64,000 nt of DNA from a virus. Shown piece by piece: positions 46,629 to 53,161 of the stretch. Both the position numbers and the translations under genes were made by a program. The notes beneath the pieces were generated by a model, which was given only the letters and a program-made list of their open reading frames with translations, ran no database searches and had not been told where the DNA came from. Every line of letters starts with the position of its first letter. The stretch's first letter is position 1. The DNA is taken from positions 62,001 to 126,000 of IMG/VR virus record IMGVR_UViG_3300008952_002488, one strand, 5' to 3'.

Positions 46629-47723
46629 TTGGCTTTCGGACTGGTAGGCGCAAGCGGTTCTTTTATAGCAAATGCAGAAATGCTCGGTGGAATTGTCACT
46701 GGCTCGGGACAAGAGTTTTTAGCACTTCCAGTTTCAGGAACAGTTCTTGGCGGACTAAGCGGATTAACCACCAATGAATGGAGTCGCTTCTATCTTAGTG
46801 ATAGTTTTGGTAATGCGTCTGGTTCCGTTATCCAAGCTCTTAACTATCTGAGCGCAGCACTTGGCGGCGCTGGATCCGGGGACGTAACCGGGCCCGGCTC
46901 GGCTACTGATAATGCCATTGCTAGATTTGACGGATCCACCGGAAAAATTATACAGAACACAACAGGACTAGTAGCTTCTGATGCTGGTGTTTTGTCGAGT
47001 TCTGTGGGGGCTACTCTCGGAAATCTTATATTAAATGATGATGCTAGATCTCTAACACTTTCGGGCACAATATCTTCTTCTGCCGGCGCTACCTTTTTAG
47101 GGCACCTTTTTACTAACAATCTAAATGTTTCTGGTACCTTGACTGCGGCAAGCTTTACGCCGTCAGCAGTTTCGGGCGCAGTAAAAATAAATGTATTTAC
47201 GCATAAGATCCTTAGTAACAACAGTATTGAGACTTCAGCATCGCTCGTTGCTAAGACTACGGTTTCTGGTGCAGGTGCTGCATCGTTCGCATCTTTAACA
47301 ACAGAAGAAGCATCGATCTCTGTTGCTGGCGTTATGTCAGGTGCTGGTGGTATTTCAGGTCAAAGTCTAGTAATTGATAATCTTACTAAGATTAATTCTG
47401 GCGGTGTTCTTTCAAGCTCTGTTGGATCAACGCTTGGAAATCTGATTCTTAATGATGACTCTGTATCTTTAAAATTATCTGGATCGATGACCGGAAGCGG
47501 TTTGGCTACTTTCTCTAATATTTCCCTAGCACAAGGGGGGGGATATAAGCCGGCACTAATAGTATCGAGTAGTGCTATTTCTACAGCGGCTGATTCAGCA
47601 GCTATACCCAGAATAGTTTTACAAGGAACAGATAACTTAGGTAGCCTAGCAGATTTTATGATTTCAGTTAGCGGTGGTATCCTTAGAGTCGAACAATTAG
47701 AAGTGGGAAGTTGGCCGGTATAA
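46629..47723 (+). CDS. fibre-like virion protein, shorter paralogue
   Basis: A 364-residue protein. Its first 75 residues match the 44280 product (GLVGASGSF, EFLALPVSGTVLGGLSG, TTNEWSRFYLSDSFGNASGS), and its C-terminus ends in the same SSSAISTAADSAAIPRIVLQGTD module. The shaft between is much shorter with few repeats, containing SSVGATLGNLILNDD twice. It looks like an older duplication in which the repeat array is lost or expanded. TTG 46629 is used with GAGGGG upstream; no ATG is nearby. The next gene follows after 28 bases. Confidence 0.78.
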   Translation: MAFGLVGASGSFIANAEMLGGIVTGSGQEFLALPVSGTVLGGLSGLTTNEWSRFYLSDSFGNASGSVIQALNYLSAALGGAGSGDVTGPGSATDNAIARFDGSTGKIIQNTTGLVASDAGVLSSSVGATLGNLILNDDARSLTLSGTISSSAGATFLGHLFTNNLNVSGTLTAASFTPSAVSGAVKINVFTHKILSNNSIETSASLVAKTTVSGAGAASFASLTTEEASISVAGVMSGAGGISGQSLVIDNLTKINSGGVLSSSVGSTLGNLILNDDSVSLKLSGSMTGSGLATFSNISLAQGGGYKPALIVSSSAISTAADSAAIPRIVLQGTDNLGSLADFMISVSGGILRVEQLEVGSWPV

Positions 47724-47751
47724 AATATTCACTTATACACAGGCTTACATT

Positions 47752-48357
47752 ATGTCCCGCAAATTCAAAAAACTTAGCCTCCAATATTCCTTTCTACTTC
47801 TTGAAAAAGAGGAAGTGGATGACATATGTTTACAAATGGATAAACAAATAAATGAAGCAATAAAAGAAAAATATCCTGATGAATATGAATCATTGTTCTC
47901 TAGCAAGACTTCACCAATAGAAGAAACAAAGACAATAGAAGAAATAGAAGAAATAGAAGAAATAGAAGAAATAGAAGAAATAGAAGAAATAGAAGAAATA
48001 GACACAAAGAAAAAGAACAATGATATTAGAAAATTATATAGAAAAATAGCAGAAAAAACACACCCAGACAAAACTGGAGATAATAGTAAAGCAGAAATGT
48101 TTTCCGAAGCATCCTTGGCATATCAAGAAAATAATTTAGCAACTTTGTTGAATCTTGCTGGGCTGCTTAACATTGACTTGTTTGAATTATCTCCAAGTTC
48201 ATTTTTATTGTTGCAAAACAACATCACTTCTTTGTCAGAGGAAATAAATGCAAAAAAGAATTCTGCATCTTGGGCTTTTTATAATGCTAAATCTCAACAA
48301 GACAAAGATTCAGTTATCAACCTAATAATAAATCAGTTAAAGGGGAGTATAAAATGA
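47752..48357 (+). CDS. J-domain protein with Ile-Glu-Glu repeat
   Basis: A 201-residue protein. Residues about 60-85 are seven Ile-Glu-Glu units from a 9-bp tandem repeat. Then a J domain: NDIRKLYRKIAEKTHPDKTGDN (HPD motif), FSEASLAYQENNLATLLNLAGLL. J domains stimulate Hsp70 (DnaK) ATPase and recruit clients; the phage would thus direct host DnaK to its own proteins. It follows the fibre genes, so helping fibre folding is an appealing inference. ATG 47752 follows TTACATT without a strong ribosome site. Confidence 0.8.
   Translation: MSRKFKKLSLQYSFLLLEKEEVDDICLQMDKQINEAIKEKYPDEYESLFSSKTSPIEETKTIEEIEEIEEIEEIEEIEEIEEIDTKKKNNDIRKLYRKIAEKTHPDKTGDNSKAEMFSEASLAYQENNLATLLNLAGLLNIDLFELSPSSFLLLQNNITSLSEEINAKKNSASWAFYNAKSQQDKDSVINLIINQLKGSIK
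47934..47996 (+). repeat. 9-bp tandem repeat, seven units
   Basis: Seven copies of AATAGAAGA encode Ile-Glu-Glu inside the J-domain gene, each with an ATA codon. Copy number may vary by slippage, keeping frame. Confidence 0.85.
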
Positions 48358-48443
48358 AATCAAAAAAAATAGATTTTAAAGTGTTATCTATGGATCACCC
48401 TGACCAATACAAAGATCTTCAAAGATCTGGCGGATCTGCATAA
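48354..48443 (+). CDS. possible 29-aa ORF
   Basis: ATG 48354 overlaps the stop of the J-domain gene and gives KSKKIDFKVLSMDHPDQY then a Ser/Gly-rich end. It overlaps the 3' end of the convergent minus-strand gene by 56 bases, so it is doubtful. Kept because of the ATGA coupling. Confidence 0.3.
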   Translation: MKSKKIDFKVLSMDHPDQYKDLQRSGGSA

Positions 48444-49656
48444 AAACAGTCTCTGAATTCACCACAGGAGTATAAAGGCGACTCTGTTCTCCTCTTACCA
48501 TCCCCAAAAATGAATTATGGTGTTCGGGGAGAGCGAAAACAAATATCTCAAACCCATTATTAACAGCATAATCATTAACCTCAGTTACATTCCTTCCTGT
48601 AATAGTTTGAGCTATTTCATCAGTCATTAAGATTATTACTTTTTGGTTCCCCGTGGTCCACGAAAAAGGATACAAACCCTCCATCGACCACAAGGTCACA
48701 TCTATTGATGGCTCAATACCACCATCATCCATTAATTGGATAGCCTGCAAATATTGCAGGAATTCATCAGCGGGAACAAAATCATTTACCATTTCAGAGT
48801 GTCGGGTGGTCAGCGGGGTTCCGCCACCTGAATTTTGTCTGCCTATCACTGCTAAACCAAACCGAAAGTTGCTCGTTATCGGATCATCTAAAAGCGGAGT
48901 AATTCCTTCTATCATGGACTCTATCTCATCATCAAAAGAGCCGGAAATATCAATAACAAAAACAAGATCTACACCACGAGTATCAAAACCTTCGTCTACT
49001 TCGCCGTCGCAGTCGTTATCAAGGTTGTCGCAGATTTCTTCAACGGGAAGAACTTGCCCATCGCAAGGTCCATCAAACCCACCATCCTGACAATAACGAA
49101 CACCCGCACGACACTCGCCAATAGCCATTGAACCTTCGGGACCATCATAACAGACAATTGCCGTAGTATTAGCTACTCCTTCATCAACCGTTCCATCACA
49201 ATTATTATCCAAGCCGTCGCAGGTTTCTTCCGAAGGTCCAACATGCCCATCGCAATAAAGACTTCCATTATCACATTTCATCACACCTGGGGTGCAAATA
49301 CCAACACCATAATCAGCACCCTCTACAAATCCACATAGTTGATGTTGTTCTGGAAACGTTTCATCTATTAATAAATTACAGTCGTTATCTAATCCATCAC
49401 AAACTTCTTCTTCTGGTCCTGCTGCTCCGATGCACTCGGTCCACCCATCAAACGTACAGGTTCTAGCACCGTACCTGCAAATACCAGCTTTTTCAGGAGG
49501 ATCTTTGGGATTAAGGGATGTTAGGATCTGTCCGTTGTGATCACACACTTCAACAGTGCCGGGTGAACATTCCAAGGCAACCAACTGGTCATCATCTAGA
49601 CAAGCCTGGCAGGCGGTTAAAACCAAGGGAACAAAAAATAAACCCCAACGTTTCAT
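48388..49656 (-). CDS. MopE-type repeat lipoprotein with VWA domain
   Basis: A 422-residue lipoprotein. The signal sequence ends in VLTAC, a lipobox. Residues about 75-220 carry three copies of the metal-binding CDGLDNDCN...DE type (CDGLDNDCNLLIDE, CDGLDNNCDGTVDE, CDNLDNDCDGEVDE), set among disulfide-forming cysteines. The C-terminal VWA domain starts VDLVFVIDISGS (MIDAS) with MTDEIAQTI later. Such repeats are common in surface proteins of Myxococcota and relatives. It might bind a surface ligand as part of adhesion, defence or superinfection exclusion. It heads a minus-strand group of three genes; the promoter motif lies at 50452. Confidence 0.85.
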   Translation of the reverse strand: MKRWGLFFVPLVLTACQACLDDDQLVALECSPGTVEVCDHNGQILTSLNPKDPPEKAGICRYGARTCTFDGWTECIGAAGPEEEVCDGLDNDCNLLIDETFPEQHQLCGFVEGADYGVGICTPGVMKCDNGSLYCDGHVGPSEETCDGLDNNCDGTVDEGVANTTAIVCYDGPEGSMAIGECRAGVRYCQDGGFDGPCDGQVLPVEEICDNLDNDCDGEVDEGFDTRGVDLVFVIDISGSFDDEIESMIEGITPLLDDPITSNFRFGLAVIGRQNSGGGTPLTTRHSEMVNDFVPADEFLQYLQAIQLMDDGGIEPSIDVTLWSMEGLYPFSWTTGNQKVIILMTDEIAQTITGRNVTEVNDYAVNNGFEIFVFALPEHHNSFLGMVRGEQSRLYTPVVNSETVFMQIRQIFEDLCIGQGDP

Positions 49657-50129
49657 TCCATTGTAGCCTCAATACAAGCCTCATAAGTACTATAAAGAAC
49701 CATGGTTAAGGCGGTGCTATTAAAAACTCGAAATCGTGCTTTTTTAAGCGGGAGGTGTTCTTTATCATAGACATGGGTCATAATCAACGGCGGACTATTT
49801 TTAGATTGTGTTGGGATTTTAAAAGCAAACAAAAGAGAATCGCCCGGTGCATTCTGTAAAATGCCGGCAATGTAACCATCTTTTATAACATCAGGGATAC
49901 CAATTTGTATGGCTGAATTAGAGCCTGGTTCGGTGGTTATTTTATCACTAACGTGGACAACCCATTTACAATTGTCATTTTGTCCCGGTGTATAATAAGT
50001 TGATTTCTTTGGAATTATGGTTTGATATAGGTTGTTTGCTTTAATCTGAAAATGGAGGGCTACAGCACACGAAAGTGCCAATATTCCCAACAGCGTAACT
50101 CTTAATTTAGTTTTCGGAACACGAAACAT
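49653..50129 (-). CDS. exported or membrane-anchored protein
   Basis: A 158-residue protein with a short basic start (FRVPKTKLR) and a hydrophobic segment (VTLLGILALSCAVALHF), so it is exported or anchored. The rest is strand-rich (WVVHVSDKITTEPG, AIQIGIPDVI, LLFAFKIPTQ, ARFRVFNSTALTMVLYST) with one Cys pair. Its stop overlaps the ATG of the MopE-type gene, so they are co-translated. Function unknown; presumably an envelope partner. Confidence 0.65.
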   Translation of the reverse strand: MFRVPKTKLRVTLLGILALSCAVALHFQIKANNLYQTIIPKKSTYYTPGQNDNCKWVVHVSDKITTEPGSNSAIQIGIPDVIKDGYIAGILQNAPGDSLLFAFKIPTQSKNSPPLIMTHVYDKEHLPLKKARFRVFNSTALTMVLYSTYEACIEATME

Positions 50130-50140
50130 AAAACCGCTCC

Positions 50141-50404
50141 TTATTGGAGTGGTTCTAGATCCAGTACCTCTCCTTTGGGAGACAAAATGATGAATGGCAT
50201 CTTTTTTATCTCTTTAGTAACTATGTTTTTGGTTTTGCTTTTTGTTTTCTTTTCTATCCAAACTAGAATCTGAGGTTTTTCTTTTACCTCTTTAACTTGT
50301 CCAATATAGGACCACTTGCCCTCTATCTTTTTCCAAATATCTGGAAACTCTGTAGTTTGTGACGAAAGTATCAGTAATCCTGATAATATGGTGCTGCTTA
50401 ACAT
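50141..50404 (-). CDS. small exported protein, 87 aa
   Basis: Starts at the minus-strand ATG at 50404, with AAGGA upstream. A signal peptide (LSSTILSGLLILSSQTTEF) is followed by a charged strand-rich body (KWSYIGQVKEVKEKPQILVWIEKKTKSK). An earlier in-frame start at 50470 lies upstream of the late-type motif and is less likely. First gene of the minus-strand unit. Unrecognised. Confidence 0.6.
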   Translation of the reverse strand: MLSSTILSGLLILSSQTTEFPDIWKKIEGKWSYIGQVKEVKEKPQILVWIEKKTKSKTKNIVTKEIKKMPFIILSPKGEVLDLEPLQ

Positions 50405-50451
50405 GTTATTGATATTCCTTACAGCAAATCTAGTGTGTTGATTTACTACGG

Positions 50452-50460
50452 ATAAATAGT
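50452..50460 (-). promoter_or_regulatory. putative phage late promoter motif ACTATTTAT, minus strand
   Basis: The plus strand reads ATAAATAGT, so ACTATTTAT is on the minus strand, 47 bases upstream of the minus-strand start at 50404. Orientation follows the genes, which supports the motif being a promoter element and not a random AT-rich word. Confidence 0.65.
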
Positions 50461-50485
50461 CCCCTTTCAATCTAGTTACTTTACT

Positions 50486-51376
50486 ATGATAAAAAAATCA
50501 CCAATTTACGTCAAGTTTCTTATATTATCGTTACTTTTACTTACAAGTTGTGTCAGCGGTTGCGTAACAGTTAACAATAAACCCCAAGTTTCAGAAGAAA
50601 TATTACCACGACATGCCTTTGTTCAGATAAAGCACTCTGTTGAGGTTGAGGGGTGCGGGATTGATGCCGAAACAAAAGAGGAAAAATGTCAAAAAGCTGT
50701 TATGCAGTATGTTTCCTCTGGAGCGTATGTATTTCATAGCGAAGTTTCTCAAGGTACTTCATATGTGTTAACTGCCGGACATTCATGTGAAACTAAATTC
50801 CCAAAAACACAAATCATCGAAGGGTTTAGAATTGAAAATAAAGGATCTACATTCAAAGCAGTTGATCTAAATGGTTTTCATCATGATGCGGAAGTGATTA
50901 TGATAAACCGGCGCTTTGACTTGTGTTTGTTGCGTGCTTCGAATGTTCTTTTAAATCCTCCTACTTTAAGGATCGCAGACAAAGAACCAAAAAGGGGAGA
51001 AACAGTCACGAATATGGCTGCTCCCCACGGATTATTTTGGCCAGGAACAGTACTGGTCTTTAAGGGACAATTTTCAGGTTATCATGATAAAGGATATTCA
51101 GTTTATACCCTCCCTACAAAACCAGGCTCAAGTGGTTCACCCATTATCAACAAAGACAATGAATTGGTGGGAGTTATTTTTGCGGGCTATTCAATGATGG
51201 AGAATGTTGGACTTTCCTCTCCTTTAGTTGCTATTAAAATATTTCTCAAAAAAGCAATAGCAAAAGGCGAAATGGAACTTTGGGAAAAGAGCAATACCCC
51301 AAGAATAAATACTCAAATAGATCGCCTATGGATTCAAAAAATGGAAGCAAAGCTTGAGAAAGTTTTTGGGAACTGA
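50486..51376 (+). CDS. trypsin-like serine protease lipoprotein
   Basis: A 296-residue protein with a lipoprotein signal (LLLLTSC, Cys22), so the protease domain should face the periplasm or outer-membrane surface. The S1 triad is complete: His99 in LTAGHSC, Asp145 in RRFDLCLL, Ser216 in KPGSSGSPI. Further cysteines probably form disulfides. It is divergent from the minus-strand lipoprotein group, 81 bases away. Periplasmic protease from a phage is unusual; it could process envelope proteins in superinfection exclusion or lysis. Target unknown. Confidence 0.85.
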   Translation: MIKKSPIYVKFLILSLLLLTSCVSGCVTVNNKPQVSEEILPRHAFVQIKHSVEVEGCGIDAETKEEKCQKAVMQYVSSGAYVFHSEVSQGTSYVLTAGHSCETKFPKTQIIEGFRIENKGSTFKAVDLNGFHHDAEVIMINRRFDLCLLRASNVLLNPPTLRIADKEPKRGETVTNMAAPHGLFWPGTVLVFKGQFSGYHDKGYSVYTLPTKPGSSGSPIINKDNELVGVIFAGYSMMENVGLSSPLVAIKIFLKKAIAKGEMELWEKSNTPRINTQIDRLWIQKMEAKLEKVFGN

Positions 51377-51385
51377 AGTATTTAT
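51377..51385 (+). promoter_or_regulatory. variant of late motif (AGTATTTAT)
   Basis: AGTATTTATATG lies 25 bases before ATG 51411, at the very end of the protease gene. Confidence 0.5.
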
Positions 51386-51410
51386 ATGGAAAACTTCGTG
51401 AGGTGTCCAA

Positions 51411-51974
51411 ATGGCATTTAGTAACAACACTAAAACTCCACAGGGTACAAATTTAAAACCTTTCTCTAAAGGAACTTCTCGGGTTGCTTTGCAACCATTT
51501 GCAACACGATATCCTGCCAGTTTTGGCAGGCACTACAATGAGATTAATAATAATTTTCACAACGGAACTCCTATGCTTATATCCGGCTCAGGCAGCACAG
51601 CAGCACCAGAGGCTTCGGCTTGTGTGCATGTCGCTGATTTAAGTGCTCTTGATGAAGTTTATTTATGGGCGTCAAACGCTGGAGAAACAGCAGCCCAAAT
51701 TACTGTATCTTTTGTATCTGGGGGGTACATGGTTGACGGTAACACGCCTGCTGATGCAGATCTTGAGTACGCTTTAAATGCTCCTTGGCGAGTTGTCACA
51801 ACAGTTAGCTCAAAGTCGGGAATGGAGCTTGTCTATCCAGGGATCCCTCACACAAACAATGATGCAATTTTTGCAGTATCGTCAAATTCGCAAATATATT
51901 TATCTGGATTTGTAATGAGAAAACACAGAGTAAGTAAGACGGATATAAATCAAGGATATGACGGTACAGACTAA
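51411..51974 (+). CDS. probable virion protein, paralogue of next gene
   Basis: A 187-residue strand-rich protein: ACVHVADLSALDEVYLWASN, ETAAQITVSFVSGG, MELVYPGIPHTNNDAIF and YLSGFVMRKHRVSKTDINQGYDG. It lacks a signal peptide. The next gene product matches it through LDEVYLWA/MDELYLWA and the ending FVMRKHRV../YVIRRKRI.., so they are a tandem duplication. Beta-rich, small, in a late-type unit: a capsid decoration or tail/fibre-tip protein is likely. TAA/ATG overlap to the next gene. Confidence 0.65.
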   Translation: MAFSNNTKTPQGTNLKPFSKGTSRVALQPFATRYPASFGRHYNEINNNFHNGTPMLISGSGSTAAPEASACVHVADLSALDEVYLWASNAGETAAQITVSFVSGGYMVDGNTPADADLEYALNAPWRVVTTVSSKSGMELVYPGIPHTNNDAIFAVSSNSQIYLSGFVMRKHRVSKTDINQGYDGTD

Positions 51975-52519
51975 TGCCTGGATTTAACGGACGTACTCAA
52001 AAAGTTCTCGGAAATACTTTATCACCAGCAGGGAATGTTGGCAGTATTAGGGTTAGTTTGTCGCACGCTGGTTGTGGACAAGACCCTAGCGGACATGACT
52101 TTGCTTTAACAGTTACAAATTCCTCCTCTTTTTGGCCTTGTGTAGTATCCTCCGGATCTGGAACACCTCAGATTATGAGTATTCATTCTGGTTCTTTATC
52201 TGATATGGACGAGTTGTATTTATGGGCAGTAAACAATGGTAGCTCTAGTGCGGAAATATCAATATGGTTTGATGATGATAGAACATTTGCTGCTGGATTT
52301 ACCAAAAATCGTAATACGATTATTACAACACTATACCCCTCAAGCAGCGCCGTCATGATTTGGCCTGGAATTCCTGTTACATCTTTTGATGAACAAACTC
52401 CTACTGTTTTATATGCAAGTGGATCTGTACATAGCCGAATAAGTTTGCACGGGTATGTAATTCGAAGAAAGAGGATCAATCCCAATGATCGTCTTGCTGG
52501 GTTTGATGCGAGCGAATAA
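51974..52519 (+). CDS. probable virion protein, paralogue of previous gene
   Basis: A 181-residue strand-rich protein: SLSDMDELYLWAVNNGSSSAEISIWFDD, SAVMIWPGIPVTSFDE and SLHGYVIRRKRINPNDRLAGFDA, matching its upstream neighbour throughout. GPGIP/WPGIP and the terminal GFDASE/GYDGTD are shared. ATG 51974 overlaps the previous stop. Duplicated pairs of this kind often form hetero-oligomeric surface structures, an inference. Confidence 0.65.
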   Translation: MPGFNGRTQKVLGNTLSPAGNVGSIRVSLSHAGCGQDPSGHDFALTVTNSSSFWPCVVSSGSGTPQIMSIHSGSLSDMDELYLWAVNNGSSSAEISIWFDDDRTFAAGFTKNRNTIITTLYPSSSAVMIWPGIPVTSFDEQTPTVLYASGSVHSRISLHGYVIRRKRINPNDRLAGFDASE

Positions 52520-52521
52520 AC

Positions 52522-52869
52522 ATGGGAATTATTAACAGAAGACAAACAGGACCATTGACCGATGTGAGAACCATCTCACCTAATGTAAGTGGAAACTTTT
52601 TAACCGCTACAGGAGTAGATGACCAAATAGCCTCTATCACCCCCGCTACGGCGGGCGAGATTTTGGGCGGCGGGTCCGTTGGTTCTCTTAGTTTGCAATC
52701 TCCAAATGGAGATTATTATTCAATTGGTGTAACAAACGGGGGTATTATGACAGCAATTTCTCAAAGCTTTGCTTCGAATACTGTGGTTCTAAAAGCAGGA
52801 GATGGTACATGTTACTCGATGACGGTTTCCAATGAGGGAACTATAACCATGACTAGCAGTAGTTGTTAA
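52522..52869 (+). CDS. probable virion protein
   Basis: A 115-residue strand-rich protein (SLSLQSPNGDYYSIGVTNGGIMTAI, VVLKAGDGTCYSMTVSNEG). The NGDYYSIGVTNxG and DGTCYSMTVSNEG parts are two copies of one strand pair, so it is an internal repeat. It follows the duplicated pair by two bases. A small beta structural protein is likely; no family recognised. Confidence 0.6.
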   Translation: MGIINRRQTGPLTDVRTISPNVSGNFLTATGVDDQIASITPATAGEILGGGSVGSLSLQSPNGDYYSIGVTNGGIMTAISQSFASNTVVLKAGDGTCYSMTVSNEGTITMTSSSC

Positions 52870-52880
52870 CACTGATCCTA

Positions 52881-52889
52881 ACTACTTAT
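52881..52889 (+). promoter_or_regulatory. variant of late motif (ACTACTTAT)
   Basis: ACTACTTATAAT, 23 bases before ATG 52913. The variant base is the same as at 33554. Confidence 0.5.
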
Positions 52890-52912
52890 AATAACCAGCC
52901 TGGGAGATAAAA

Positions 52913-53161
52913 ATGAAATCTATTCTAAACGAGGTCACTAAAAAATTCCTTTTAAAGGAGGCATACACTTTTGATGCTTTTGCTTCCATACAGGCTTTAA
53001 GCGACATAGTGTCAAATATCAGGGTAACAAACAAAAGAGATACCAATCGTTTAAAACTTGCAAAAGAACATATTCGTGGTATAAAAAGACAAATGAAATC
53101 TTTAAATGAAAGAGTCGAGGCTCTCGAAGAAGAGTTAAATCTTTTAAAAGAGGAAAAATAA
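52913..53161 (+). CDS. tagged coiled-coil protein, 82 aa
   Basis: An N-terminal helix KSILNEVTKKFLLKEAYT has the tag character (LLKEA fits an LxE site), and then a long coiled coil (LKLAKEHIRGIKRQMKSLNERVEALEEELNLLK). GGGAG precedes ATG 52913. It is followed one base later by the ligase-like gene. Candidate head core or assembly protein. Confidence 0.65.
   Translation: MKSILNEVTKKFLLKEAYTFDAFASIQALSDIVSNIRVTNKRDTNRLKLAKEHIRGIKRQMKSLNERVEALEEELNLLKEEK

Noticed and set aside
48413-48428. Terminator between convergent genes (AGATCT-TCAA-AGATCT)
   Set aside because: A small hairpin exists, but there is no T-run on either strand and it lies inside coding sequence.
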